Shown: positions 10,352-19,497, numbered from the stretch's first letter. The stretch: DNA of 64,000 bases from Stenotrophomonas sp. VV52 (GCF_002893095.1 NZ_PKQQ01000006.1:186001-250000); one strand, 5' to 3'. Program-made: numbers and translations. The notes: generated from the sequence alone by a model not told the origin.

Positions 10352-12540
10352 TGTCGACCGCGATGATTGCCCTCTTGGGCCTGAGCAATGTGGTGGCCAC
10401 CGTTCACTACGAGTACGATGAGATGAGCCGGTTGATCGCCCAGCGTGGTTCCAGCGGCCAGCACGTGCGCTACGAGTACGACATGGAGAATCGGGTCACC
10501 CAGGTGACCGACGCGCAGAACCGTACTACCCGGATGCAGTATGACGCCCTCGGGCGAATGACCACCCAGATCGATGCCCACGGCGGCACCAGCCACTTCG
10601 CCTACGACCTGGGCAATCGCATTACCCAGGTCACCGATCCGCGAGGGCTGGCTACGCGCTACCGTTACGATGGCCTGGGACTGCTATGGTCGCAGCAGAG
10701 TCCGGACACCGGCGCCACCGACCACGCGTATGATGCCGCCGGACTGCGCATCGCCACGATCCGCAACGACGGCAGCGAAGTACTCTACACCTACGACGGC
10801 GCTGGGAGGCTGGTCCAGGCCAGTGCAGAAGGACAGGTACAGACGTTCTCATACGATGCCTGTCCAGGCGGCAAGGGCCGGCTGTGCACAGCCACTTCGC
10901 CCGGCCTGATCAGCGCCTTCGCCTACACGGGCGATGGAAGGCTCCTGGAGCGGCGCGATGCCATCCAGGCCGCCGACGGCGTGTCGGAGGGAAGCACCCG
11001 CTACGGTTATGACGGGACTGGTCGTCTCGCGCGGATCGACTATCCCAGTGGAGCCACGGCAAACTATGGCTACTCCGCCGATGGATACCCCGATACGCTG
11101 ACACTCACCAGCGACGGCACCATCCACAGCGTGGTGAAGCACACGCTTCGATCGGCACTGGGCAGCCGGCGCGCGATGACCTACGGCAATGGCCTGTGGC
11201 GGGGCTACAACCACGACCTGAGTGGGCGTGTCACCGCCATGTCGGTCCGCCGCCCCGACGGCGGCGCACTCAGCTACTGGGACTATCTTTACAGCCCGGA
11301 CAATGAGATAGCCGGCATCGCCGATGCTGTCGATCCCGCCCTCAGCCAAACCCTGGGCTACGATGGTCTGGGCCGACTCAATCGCGTTCTACGCTACAAC
11401 GTCGACAACCGGCTGACCTACGATGCGGGCGGCAACTACACCAGCCACCAGGCCGGTGCGCAGCTGAGTCGCTACACCATCGACTCGTTGTCGAACCGGA
11501 CGCAGGAACACCTGCACCCCGAGCGCACAACGCGGTACCAGTACGACGCACTCGGCAATCGCATCAGTGACGTCAGCCAGGGGCACACGCAGACCTACAG
11601 TTACAACGGCTTCAACCGAATGGAGCAGAGCAACGTCAATGGGAGGACGACGGACTATCTGGTGAACTCGCAGGGGCAGCGCGTAGCAAAGTCGAACGAA
11701 GACATCACCCGATACTTCTACACCGGACAGAACCAGCTTCTTGCCGAGCAGAGCAACGGCCGGTGGAGCGACTATCTATGGTTCGACGGCGAGCTGGTCG
11801 GCCTGTTCCGCGACGGCCGCCTCAACTACATCCACAACGACCATCTTGGACGCCCGGACTTTGTCACCAATGCGACCCAGCAGACCGTCTGGAAAGCTTA
11901 CAACTACGCCTATGGCCGCAGTGTGACCCAGGATGACATAGGTGGGCTCAACCTTGGCTTCCCGGGTCAATACCACGATGAGGAAACCGGTCTCTGGTAC
12001 AACGGGTTCCGCGACTACGATGCAGCGACCGGCCGGTACATCCAGAGCGACCCCATTGGTCTGGCGGGTGGATTGAACACCTATGCCTATGCGCTGGGCA
12101 ATCCAGTCACGTGGACCGACCCGTTGGGATTGGATGTGATGCTGTGTGGACAGCCTGCCTTCGGTGGACGAATACCTGTCGATCATCAGTGGATCAAAAC
12201 GTCGTCGCGCGAAGCTGGGATGGGCACCGCAAAAGCGGGAGCGGATGCGGGAAATCAGAAGGGTGATAGGTACGGAGACCCAGTGACGGTAGTTGACCAC
12301 AGCACGCGGAACGTAGACAGGACGTTGAGCTGCAGGAAGGTTGATGGCGTGGACGAAGAGTTAGTGAACGCGCAACTTTCTGAGGACAGGGACCTTGGCC
12401 GCTGGACGTACGACAACCAATGCAGGACGTTCACCACCCAGGTCCTTTGGAACGCGAGGATCATCACACCCGAAGAGGCACAAGCAATCAGTGAAAGGAA
12501 CGAACGGCTGATCCACTCAAAGGTTCCGGGTCTGCGATGA
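10351..12540 (+). CDS. RHS-repeat protein with RHS core and C-terminal papain-like toxin domain
   Basis: A 729-residue protein starting at 10351, where TGATG couples it to the preceding gene; AGGAAGGAG at 10333-10341 is a strong Shine-Dalgarno sequence. The first 15 residues ([15 protein letters not shown]) are hydrophobic, possibly a weak signal or shell strand. YD repeats fill residues 18-540. The RHS-associated core follows ([31 protein letters not shown] near 541-570) and ends at about 591 with DPLGLD. The remaining 135 or so residues are the variable tip: DHQWIKT with His at 612, a Cys at about 660 and [11 protein letters not shown] with Cys 691. His before Cys resembles circularly permuted NlpC/P60 or other papain-like hydrolases, so a peptidoglycan-cutting or protease activity is plausible but inferred. 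The stop overlaps the next lipoprotein gene by four bases. Confidence 0.85.
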   Translation: MSTAMIALLGLSNVVATVHYEYDEMSRLIAQRGSSGQHVRYEYDMENRVTQVTDAQNRTTRMQYDALGRMTTQIDAHGGTSHFAYDLGNRITQVTDPRGLATRYRYDGLGLLWSQQSPDTGATDHAYDAAGLRIATIRNDGSEVLYTYDGAGRLVQASAEGQVQTFSYDACPGGKGRLCTATSPGLISAFAYTGDGRLLERRDAIQAADGVSEGSTRYGYDGTGRLARIDYPSGATANYGYSADGYPDTLTLTSDGTIHSVVKHTLRSALGSRRAMTYGNGLWRGYNHDLSGRVTAMSVRRPDGGALSYWDYLYSPDNEIAGIADAVDPALSQTLGYDGLGRLNRVLRYNVDNRLTYDAGGNYTSHQAGAQLSRYTIDSLSNRTQEHLHPERTTRYQYDALGNRISDVSQGHTQTYSYNGFNRMEQSNVNGRTTDYLVNSQGQRVAKSNEDITRYFYTGQNQLLAEQSNGRWSDYLWFDGELVGLFRDGRLNYIHNDHLGRPDFVTNATQQTVWKAYNYAYGRSVTQDDIGGLNLGFPGQYHDEETGLWYNGFRDYDAATGRYIQSDPIGLAGGLNTYAYALGNPVTWTDPLGLDVMLCGQPAFGGRIPVDHQWIKTSSREAGMGTAKAGADAGNQKGDRYGDPVTVVDHSTRNVDRTLSCRKVDGVDEELVNAQLSEDRDLGRWTYDNQCRTFTTQVLWNARIITPEEAQAISERNERLIHSKVPGLR

Positions 12541-13178
12541 ACACACCATCGATCAAAGCAATGAGCATTGTTTTCGTCTCAGCCATCCTCGCAGGGTGCA
12601 GAGTGTCACCCTTTCCCGACAGCTCCCGGGATGCGGACGTTCTTGCGGAGCAGAAGCAGCACTGCGAACCACCGTCTGTTGAGATAGTGAAGGGCTGGGG
12701 GATGAACGGAGTTTCGACTGGTTGTTATATCCAGATCGGTGATTTTTCCGTAGCCAAGGACGGATACATTCAACTCAGGGGGCACTACGCGGGCGGAAGA
12801 AGAACCGGAAAGTGGCGATGGTTCACGCCTGACGGGAATGTCATGAACGAAGTTGAGTACCGCCCGTCCGATGTGCCAGAGGAAGGCTCGAGCGATGGCC
12901 CTTACATCAGCGCCACCAACATGTATCAACGGCCCGGCCGTGGTGACTATGTCGAGATCCTGCACCAGGAGGAGATCAGCTGTCCCACTCCGGCAGTGAA
13001 GATGTTGCGCCCATGGAGCAACGGAAACTCCATAGGATGCTACGTCAAGCATGGAACGTTCTATTACGTGGAGGGCAGCTATCTCCACATCCAGGCGAAG
13101 TATGTGGATGGAAGGGAAGCAGGCATCTGGACCGTGTATGAAGAGGATGGAAGGGTGCACAGAACGATCGCGCACTGA
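12537..13178 (+). CDS. Lipoprotein, candidate immunity protein 1 for the RHS toxin
   Basis: A 213-residue lipoprotein with a lipobox (SAILAGC). No family name is certain. The mature part consists of two versions of one unit of about 65 residues: Cys-x-x-Pro-x-(Val)-(Glu/Lys), a Trp, then GCY(I/V), then YLxxx-Y-x-x-GxRxGxW and an acidic-Gly turn resembling the YwqK/MORN-type GxxxGxW repeat. Each unit holds two Cys that could pair in the periplasm. It starts in an ATGA overlap with the toxin-tip gene, the normal position of an immunity gene. GC content is visibly lower than that of the flanking chromosome. If it is the immunity protein, lipid anchoring places protection in the periplasm. Confidence 0.75.
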   Translation: MNTPSIKAMSIVFVSAILAGCRVSPFPDSSRDADVLAEQKQHCEPPSVEIVKGWGMNGVSTGCYIQIGDFSVAKDGYIQLRGHYAGGRRTGKWRWFTPDGNVMNEVEYRPSDVPEEGSSDGPYISATNMYQRPGRGDYVEILHQEEISCPTPAVKMLRPWSNGNSIGCYVKHGTFYYVEGSYLHIQAKYVDGREAGIWTVYEEDGRVHRTIAH

Positions 13179-13220
13179 TCTATCCGACTGTGCCACATCC
13201 CCAACCATTGAACGACGAAG

Positions 13221-13862
13221 ATGAAAATCCTGCCTTACAACGCCATGTTTTTTTTGGGAATCTCCACCAGCCTGACCGGCTGCGGAATGTCGTTCTTCCC
13301 AGACAACTCCCGTGACATGGAAGTACTTGCCGCCCAGGATGTTGCCTGTGAGCCTCCGTCCATTGAGATTGTGAAGGATTGGGGATTCAACGGGGTTTCA
13401 TCCGGCTGCTACATTCAGGTCGGACGCGTCTCCGCATCCAGGGACGGTCACGTCTACTTGAGAGGCCAGTACTTGAACGGACAGCGGACCGGTACGTGGC
13501 GTTGGTTAGCTTCTGATGGGGGACTGTTGAAAGAGTCCAACTACGACCAGAGCAATATGGAGAACAAGCATTCCAACTTGTATGTGGAGGGCACGGATAG
13601 CGAGGCGTTCCTCCGCCAAGGACTCGACAATCAGTTCGAAGTACTCGAAAGAGAACCCATCGAGTGCACGCCACCTGCTGTCAAGATGCTACGACCGTGG
13701 GAGGGCGGGAGTTCGGTAGGGTGCTACATCAGGCACGGCACGTCCCTCGCCATCGAGGGAAGCTACCTGCGCTTCCGCGGGCAGTACGCCAATGGGACGC
13801 AATCAGGGGTGTGGCACTACTACGACGAGAAGGGTCGCGTGTCTCACACCTTGAAGTACTGA
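13221..13862 (+). CDS. Lipoprotein paralogue, candidate immunity protein 2
   Basis: A 213-residue lipoprotein (lipobox SLTGC) of exactly the same length as its upstream neighbour and clearly homologous to it across the whole mature protein (shared CEPPSxEIVKxWGxNGVS and KMLRPW segments). It carries the same internal duplication. The gene begins 42 bases after the first copy ends; the ribosome site is weak (GACGAAG), so it may be translated less or by coupling. Tandem copies with divergent residues are typical of immunity genes kept to neutralise different toxin variants. Function is inferred from position and similarity only. Confidence 0.75.
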   Translation: MKILPYNAMFFLGISTSLTGCGMSFFPDNSRDMEVLAAQDVACEPPSIEIVKDWGFNGVSSGCYIQVGRVSASRDGHVYLRGQYLNGQRTGTWRWLASDGGLLKESNYDQSNMENKHSNLYVEGTDSEAFLRQGLDNQFEVLEREPIECTPPAVKMLRPWEGGSSVGCYIRHGTSLAIEGSYLRFRGQYANGTQSGVWHYYDEKGRVSHTLKY

Positions 13863-13893
13863 GGACATTCCTATCGCTGGCGGCAGATGAGAC

Positions 13894-14127
13894 TCAGGGT
13901 CGCATGCGATCCAGCAGTGGGCCAAAGTGAAGTGAACCCGGCGCTGCCACCGGGTCCAGCGGAGCGCCCGCTGCTGGCTCCACTTGCTCGACTGGGGTCT
14001 CCTCCCGCCCGGCCAACACATCCCCGTCCCCATCCCCATGCTCGAACCCGATCCCCACCCTGATCATCGTAGATACGGCGACCAGGATGAGCAGCGACAG
14101 CCCACCCAGCACATGCATCAGCGTCAC
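13894..14127 (-). CDS. Small membrane protein, hypothetical
   Basis: A 77-residue frame on the opposite strand to the RHS genes. It starts at GTG 14127 with GGGGAG 7-12 bases upstream, a good ribosome site. Residues 5-24 (HVLGGLSLLILVAVSTMIRV) form one membrane span, followed by an acidic Gly/Asp and Pro/Ala-rich tail of about 50 residues. No family is recognised. The ribosome site and coherent membrane segment argue for a real gene, the short length and low-complexity tail against. Confidence 0.5.
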   Translation of the reverse strand: MTLMHVLGGLSLLILVAVSTMIRVGIGFEHGDGDGDVLAGREETPVEQVEPAAGAPLDPVAAPGSLHFGPLLDRMRP

Positions 14128-14188
14128 ATCGGTCTCCCCGCGCCTGTGTAGGCCACACGCTACCGATCACGCGAAAAGCATCCTCTGC

Positions 14189-14206
14189 AACAACTCCCAT
14201 TTTTGC
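14189..14206 (+). repeat. Short repeat at right edge of RHS island
   Basis: AACAACTCCCATTTTTGC, the partner of the similar sequence at 6928-6946. It lies between the small membrane gene and the SMAG-like dimer. Confidence 0.35.
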
Positions 14207-14229
14207 GGTGAACACGACACAAACCGTCG

Positions 14230-14292
14230 GTAGAGCCGGGCTCTGCCCGGCTCCGCAGAATGCCAAAGCGGCCGGGCAGAGCCCGGCGCTAC
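14230..14292. repeat. SMAG-like GTAG palindromic repeat, head-to-head dimer
   Basis: Two hairpins, AGCCGGGC-TCT-GCCCGGCT and GCCGGGC-AGA-GCCCGGC, are arranged as an inverted pair with GTAG at the left end and CTAC at the right end. This matches the SMAG class of REP elements described in Stenotrophomonas maltophilia. It sits just after the GH3 gene stop and may fold into a long hairpin in the mRNA. Confidence 0.85.
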
Positions 14293-14296
14293 GGTC

Positions 14297-16831
14297 TTAC
14301 CTGCAGGCCACTACGCCTTCCGCCTTGTCGGCCTTCGCTGCAACGCGCACCTGGGTGAATGCCGCTGCAAACGGCTTGTCGGCGGTGACCACGAACGGCG
14401 CTTCCACCGCGCCCAGGTCTACGCCCTTGCTGGCGAAGCAGGCCAGCGGGATGGTCACGGTGCGTTTCTGGCCCGGTTGCAGCGAGGCCAGGGTCGAGGC
14501 GATGTCCACGCCGCCTTCGCAGCCGGTACCGCACTGCATGGTCACCTTTACCGCCGACGCCGGCGGGTGCTGCACCATCACGTCGAACTGCAGGGCGCCG
14601 TTGCTGCGCGCCAGCGCGCTCAGGTTGCGCCGCGAGGTGCTGCGTGCGATCAGCTGCGCCGGGGCAAGCCAGGTCACTTCGCGCGCGTCCTGCTGGGTGT
14701 TGATCTGGACGGTACGCACGTCGGCCACCGGCTTCTCCTTCGGCCAGCGCAGGCTGGCGTTGAGGTCGTTGCCGAGCGGCTGGGTGGCGCCGTTGGCCGC
14801 GATGTGCAGCGAGAACGGTGCGGCGTCCAGGCGGTTGAAGATCGGCAGGGTGGTCACTTCGCCGCAATGGTCCGGGTTGGCCTCCGGCAGGCGCGCGACC
14901 TGCGCCGGCTGCGCGTAGCTCAGGCCGTAGCCAAGCTTGAACAGCGGCGGGCGCTTCGGGTCCGGGCGGTCGATCGGCGCCGGGCATGGCACACCCGGCC
15001 ACGGGAAGCTCAGCCGGCCGGTGAAGTCATGCGCCGCCTTGCCGTCCTTGCCGGCCACCAGCACGTCGGTAACGCCCTTGCCTTCGGAACCCGGCAGCCA
15101 CGCGGCGACGAACGCCTGCGAGAGATTGAGCAGGTCGTTGGTGTACATCGGACGGCCGGAGAAGTACACGGTGACCACCGGCTTGCCGGCGGCGGCCGCC
15201 GCCTTCAGCACAGCCAGGTCCTTGGGCTGCGCACGGCTGTGGCTGACCGTGTCCGAGGCGAGGATGTCGCCGTTGGTTTCGGCGTACGGCGTTTCGCCGA
15301 TCACCGCCACCACCACGTCGAACTGCGTGGCGTCGATGTCTTCCGCATCGGCATTGAACGTGACCTGCGCTGCGCCCAGTTCTGCGCGCAGCGCGCCCAG
15401 CACCGAGTCGGCGTTGGGGAAGTCGGCATTGGTGTTCTCGGTGCCCTGCCAGGTCAGCGACCAGCCACCGGCCTGGTTGGAGAGGTTGTCGGCGCTTTCA
15501 CCGACCACCAGCACCCGTGCGTTGCGCTTGAGCGGCAGCACCTTGTCCTGGTTCTTCAGCAGCACCAGCGATTCGCGCACCGCTTCGCGCGCCAGCGCGC
15601 GGTGCTGCACGGCTGCGCTGTCGCCGGCGAACCGGCTGTCCGAGGGCTTGTGGTCGAACAGGCCGGCACGCAGCTTGACCCGCAGGATGCGGGTCACCGC
15701 ATCGTCGATACGGGCCATGGGAATCTCACCGCTCTCTACCTGGGCCATGGTGTTGGCGATGAACGCCTTCCAGTCGTCGGGCACCATCACCATATCGATG
15801 CCGGCATTGATCGCCTGCGCACAGCTGTCGTTGCGGCACCCGGGCACCTGTGCGATGCCGTTCCAGTCGGACACCACGAAGCCATCGAAGCCCATCTTGT
15901 CCTTCAGCGCGCCGGTGAGCAGCGCCTGGCTGCCGTGCATCTTGCCGTAGTCCACGCCGCCGGCGCGGTCGTTCCAGCTGTTGAACGAGGCCATCACGGT
16001 CTGTACGCCCTCGCCCAGCGCACCGAAGTAGCCTTGGCCGTGCACGTTGATCATGGTCGCCTTGTCGACCGTGGACTCGCCCTGGTCGCGGCCGTTGTCG
16101 GTGGCGCCGTCGCCGATGTAATGCTTGGCGGTGGCCACCACGTTGCCGTCGGCGTTGAAGCGGCCCTGCGCGCCCTTGACGTACGCCGTGGCGAACTCAC
16201 GCACCACCGCGGGATCGGAAGAGAAGCTTTCGTAGGTACGGCCCCAGCGCGGGTCATGTGCGACCGCCAGGGTCGGCGCGAACACCCAGCCGATGCCGGT
16301 GGCACGGGTGGCGGTGCCGGTGGCGGCGCCGATGCGTTCGATCAGCGCTGCATCGCGGGTCGCGCCCAGGCCGATGTTGTGCGGGAACAGGGTGGCGCCG
16401 TACACGTTGCTGTGGCCGTGCACGGCGTCGGTGCCCCAGATGACCGGCACCGGGGTTTGCGCGTCGGTGGACAGCGACGCCGCATGATAGGCATCGGCCA
16501 GCTTGACCCAGTCGGCCACGCTGGCGTGCTTGTCCATGCCCGGCCACGAACCGCCACCGTTGAGCACCGAGCCGATGTAGTACGTGCGCACCTGCTCCGG
16601 GGTGATCTGCTTGATCTCGGGCTGGGTCATCTGCCCGACCTTCTGCGCCAGCGTCATCTCGCCGACGATGGTGCGCACGCGGGCTTCGATGGCTGGGTCC
16701 GCAGCGACGGCGCTGGTCACCCGGGGCCAGTCCTGCAGGCGCTCGGCGGCGGAGACGACGGGGGCCTGCGCGGCCAAAGCCGTCAGTACACAGAGGGCAA
16801 GAACGGTCTTCCGGGCGCTGCTCACGGACAT
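14297..16831 (-). CDS. Secreted GH3 beta-glucosidase / exo-beta-glucanase
   Basis: An 844-residue glycoside hydrolase family 3 enzyme with a signal peptide (hydrophobic 9-25, cut near VSAAERLQ), so probably periplasmic or outer-membrane associated. The (beta/alpha)8 domain contains MTLAQKVGQMTQPE near residue 60, KHYIGDG and the nucleophile region FVVSDWNG. The second sandwich domain follows (ESLVLLKNQDKVLPL), and an extra C-terminal domain of about 160 residues binds carbohydrate or stabilises the fold in related Xanthomonas and Pseudoalteromonas enzymes. It releases glucose from beta-glucans or cello-oligosaccharides; exact linkage cannot be read from sequence. An operator palindrome lies about 61 bases upstream of the start, opposite the LacI-family gene. 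Confidence 0.92.
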   Translation of the reverse strand: MSVSSARKTVLALCVLTALAAQAPVVSAAERLQDWPRVTSAVAADPAIEARVRTIVGEMTLAQKVGQMTQPEIKQITPEQVRTYYIGSVLNGGGSWPGMDKHASVADWVKLADAYHAASLSTDAQTPVPVIWGTDAVHGHSNVYGATLFPHNIGLGATRDAALIERIGAATGTATRATGIGWVFAPTLAVAHDPRWGRTYESFSSDPAVVREFATAYVKGAQGRFNADGNVVATAKHYIGDGATDNGRDQGESTVDKATMINVHGQGYFGALGEGVQTVMASFNSWNDRAGGVDYGKMHGSQALLTGALKDKMGFDGFVVSDWNGIAQVPGCRNDSCAQAINAGIDMVMVPDDWKAFIANTMAQVESGEIPMARIDDAVTRILRVKLRAGLFDHKPSDSRFAGDSAAVQHRALAREAVRESLVLLKNQDKVLPLKRNARVLVVGESADNLSNQAGGWSLTWQGTENTNADFPNADSVLGALRAELGAAQVTFNADAEDIDATQFDVVVAVIGETPYAETNGDILASDTVSHSRAQPKDLAVLKAAAAAGKPVVTVYFSGRPMYTNDLLNLSQAFVAAWLPGSEGKGVTDVLVAGKDGKAAHDFTGRLSFPWPGVPCPAPIDRPDPKRPPLFKLGYGLSYAQPAQVARLPEANPDHCGEVTTLPIFNRLDAAPFSLHIAANGATQPLGNDLNASLRWPKEKPVADVRTVQINTQQDAREVTWLAPAQLIARSTSRRNLSALARSNGALQFDVMVQHPPASAVKVTMQCGTGCEGGVDIASTLASLQPGQKRTVTIPLACFASKGVDLGAVEAPFVVTADKPFAAAFTQVRVAAKADKAEGVVACR

Positions 16832-16891
16832 CTACCTCCAAAGGAAAATCATCGGCAAGGGGGCGGATCGCGGCCGCTTGGGCGCATCCGC

Positions 16892-16905
16892 TGACAGCGC
16901 TGTCA
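16892..16905. promoter_or_regulatory. LacI-family operator, perfect 14-bp palindrome
   Basis: TGACAGCGCTGTCA is a perfect palindrome with a central CG, the form typical of LacI/GalR operators. It lies between the divergent GH3 and LacI-family genes. A half-site GCGCTGTCA at 16921-16929 follows it. Matching sites occur upstream of the transporter and the TonB receptor. Confidence 0.8.
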
Positions 16906-17112
16906 TATAAGCCGGGCGTGGCGCTGTCAACCGTTGGCGCACGCCGATGTCCTGCTTTCACCGCCACTGCTGGGCTGGCGCTGTCCGGCGGTGCTGTCCA
17001 CGGGCCATTGCTGTTGCATCGCCGCATGGAATCGGATGACCGTGCACGAATGCCCCGCGTCGTGGCACCATCCGCTGCGGCCGACCGGCACTTGCAGAGG
17101 AACCATCGCACC

Positions 17113-18120
17113 ATGCGTAGTCGTATCGAAGATGTCGCGGCGGTTGCGGGCGTTTCGATCAAGACCGTCTCGCGCGTGCTCAACCATGAGCCCAACGTGC
17201 GCGAGGAAACGCGCGAGCGCGTGCTCGCGGCGGTGACGCGGCTGGGCTACAAGCCCAACCTTTCCGCGCGCAGCCTGGCCGGGCAGCGTTCGTATGCGCT
17301 GGCGCTGGTGTACAACAATCCCTCGCGCAATTACCTCATGGAAATCCAGAACGGCATGCTGGAAGCCTGCCACGCGCACCACTACAACCTGATCCTGGGG
17401 CCGGTGGGCATCGGTCGGCGTACCCTGCCGGACCTGTCGGCGCTGTTCGAGAATTCGCGGCCCGACGGCGTGGTGCTGATTCCGCCGCTGACCGACGATG
17501 CCGTGGTGCTGGCCTACCTGGAAGAAAACGAGATTCCGTTTGCCAGCATCGCGCCGCGCCACCCCGAGGGCATCATCGGCGTGCGCATGGACGAGACCAC
17601 GGCGGTGGTGGAACTGATCGGGCACCTGGTCAAGCAGGGCCACCGGCGCATCGGGCACATCAAGGGCCCGCGCGCGCACGGCGCGTGCCAATGGCGCCTG
17701 GCCGGGTACCGCCAGGCGCTCCGCGATGCGGGAATCGAGTACGACCCGAGCCTGGTGGTGAACGGCCAGTTCTCGTTCGAGTCCGGCATCGAAGCTGCCA
17801 ATGCGCTGCTCGACCTGCCCGAACCGCCCACCGCGATCTTCGCGGCCAACGATGACATGGCGGCCGCCGTGTTCCGCGTGGCCGGGCAGCGCGGGTTGCG
17901 CGTGCCGCGCGATCTTTCGGTGTGCGGCTTCGACGACACGCCGATTGCCGGCCACATCTACCCGGCGTTGACCACGGTGCGCCAGCCCACCGACACCATG
18001 GGGCGGATCGCCACCGAACAGCTGATCGAACGGATCCGCTCGTCCGGCGCCGGCAGCATGGTCACCGTGGACCATGCGGTGCTGGTGCGTGAGTCCACCC
18101 ACGCACCGCGCCGCCGCTGA
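17113..18120 (+). CDS. LacI-family transcriptional regulator of the glucoside locus
   Basis: A 335-residue repressor. The N-terminal helix-turn-helix is typical (IEDVAAVAGVSIKTVSRVLN, residues 4-23), with the hinge (ARSLAGQRS) near residue 55 and a periplasmic-binding-protein-like effector domain from about 60 (LALVYNNPSRNYLMEIQNG). The ATG at 17113 is preferred over 16918 because it places the HTH at the normal distance from the N-terminus. It is divergent from the GH3 gene and converges on the sugar transporter with stops 4 bases apart. The shared palindromes suggest that it represses GH3, transporter and TonB receptor until a sugar released from the substrate binds. Confidence 0.92.
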   Translation: MRSRIEDVAAVAGVSIKTVSRVLNHEPNVREETRERVLAAVTRLGYKPNLSARSLAGQRSYALALVYNNPSRNYLMEIQNGMLEACHAHHYNLILGPVGIGRRTLPDLSALFENSRPDGVVLIPPLTDDAVVLAYLEENEIPFASIAPRHPEGIIGVRMDETTAVVELIGHLVKQGHRRIGHIKGPRAHGACQWRLAGYRQALRDAGIEYDPSLVVNGQFSFESGIEAANALLDLPEPPTAIFAANDDMAAAVFRVAGQRGLRVPRDLSVCGFDDTPIAGHIYPALTTVRQPTDTMGRIATEQLIERIRSSGAGSMVTVDHAVLVRESTHAPRRR

Positions 18121-18124
18121 TCGC

Positions 18125-19396
18125 TCAGCCGACCCGGCGCGAACCGCGCCAGGCGTAGAACACGATGAACAGGTAACACAGCAGCGGCAGCAGGAACGAC
18201 GCCTGCAGGCCGTACTGGTCGGCCAGCCAGCCCACCGCGAGCGGAATCACCGCGCCGCCGACGATCGCCATGACGAGCAGGCTGGAGCCCTGCCCGGTCA
18301 GCGGACCCAGCCCGCCGATGGCGAGCGCGAAAATGGTCGGAAACATGATCGAGTTGAACAGGCCGACGCTGACCACGCTCCACTTGGCCAGGTTGCCGGT
18401 GCCGAGCATGGTCACCGCCAGCAGGCCCATGACGATCAGCGCAAAGATCCCCAACAGGCGGCGCGGATCGAACTTCGCCAGCAGGAACGTACCCACCAGC
18501 CGGCCCACCAGCGCACCACCCCAGTACAGCGACACGTAGTGCGTGGCCTGCTGCTCGGTCAGCCCCTCGCCGATGCCGGGCATGGACAGGAAGTTGACCA
18601 GCACGCTGCCGATGGACACTTCCGCGCCCACGTAGAAGAAGATTGCCAGTACACCGAACGCCAGGTGCTTGTGGCGCAGCGCGTCACCCAGCGTTCCTGG
18701 GTGCCGGGTATCTTCCACGCCGGCGATGCTGGGCAGGCGGAACATCCAGATCGCTGCGGCCAGCACGAACAGCGCAACGGCGAGCCCGAAGTACGGCAGC
18801 TGCACCGACTGTGCTTCAGCGGCGCGGTAGGCCAGCGCTTCGGCCTGCGGCAGCAGTGCCAGCTGATCGGCACTGCGCGGTTCGGCGGCCAGGATCAGCA
18901 GGCCACCGAACAGCGGCGCGATGGTGGTGCCGAGTGCGTTCATCGACTGCGCCAGGGTCAACCGGCTGGAGCTGGTCTGTTCCGGGCCCAGCAGCGCTAC
19001 GTACGGATTGGCCGCCACCTGCAACACGGTGATGCCGGTGGCCAGCACGAACAGCGCGCCCAGGAACAGTCCATACACGTGCAGCGCAGCGGCCGGCCAG
19101 AACAGCAGCGCGCCGACACCCGCAATGGCCAGGCCGGCCACGATGCCGCGCTTGTAGCCTACGGCCGCCACCAGCCGTCCCGCTGGCAACGACATCAGGA
19201 AGTACGCGCCGAAGAAGGTGAACTGGATCAGCATCGCCTGCACCCAGGTCAGCGAGAACGCGGCCTTCAGGTGCGGAATCAGGATGTCGTTGAGGCAGGT
19301 GATGAAGCCCCACATGAAGAAGATGGCCGTGACCACGGCCAGGGCCGTGCGCGTGCTCTGTACGTGGTGCCCGCGAACCGCGGTGGAAGTGTCCAT
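18125..19396 (-). CDS. MFS sugar transporter, FucP/GluP (glucose/galactose) type
   Basis: A 423-residue major facilitator protein with 12 predicted membrane spans. The N-terminal FFMWGFITCLNDILIPHLK is diagnostic of the FucP/GluP proton-sugar symporter group. The start at 19396 has AGAAGGA 8 bases upstream; the further in-frame codon at 19567 would add a non-membrane leader through the operator region. It probably imports the glucose or glucoside produced by the GH3 enzyme across the inner membrane. Two operator-like palindromes lie 69-115 bases upstream. Confidence 0.9.
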   Translation of the reverse strand: MDTSTAVRGHHVQSTRTALAVVTAIFFMWGFITCLNDILIPHLKAAFSLTWVQAMLIQFTFFGAYFLMSLPAGRLVAAVGYKRGIVAGLAIAGVGALLFWPAAALHVYGLFLGALFVLATGITVLQVAANPYVALLGPEQTSSSRLTLAQSMNALGTTIAPLFGGLLILAAEPRSADQLALLPQAEALAYRAAEAQSVQLPYFGLAVALFVLAAAIWMFRLPSIAGVEDTRHPGTLGDALRHKHLAFGVLAIFFYVGAEVSIGSVLVNFLSMPGIGEGLTEQQATHYVSLYWGGALVGRLVGTFLLAKFDPRRLLGIFALIVMGLLAVTMLGTGNLAKWSVVSVGLFNSIMFPTIFALAIGGLGPLTGQGSSLLVMAIVGGAVIPLAVGWLADQYGLQASFLLPLLCYLFIVFYAWRGSRRVG

Positions 19397-19464
19397 TGCG
19401 TGTCCTTCTGAAGGAAATGCCAGCCATGCGGCGGCCAGACATGGAACCTGCTCGGAACGAGATT

Positions 19465-19478
19465 GTCCAGCGCTGTCA
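19465..19478. promoter_or_regulatory. LacI-family operator-like site, degenerate
   Basis: GTCCAGCGCTGTCA matches 11 of 14 positions of TGACAGCGCTGTCA found at 16892. It lies 69 bases upstream of the transporter start, next to a better match at 19498-19511. Confidence 0.5.
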
Positions 19479-19497
19479 GACAATCGGCCAGATTGCG

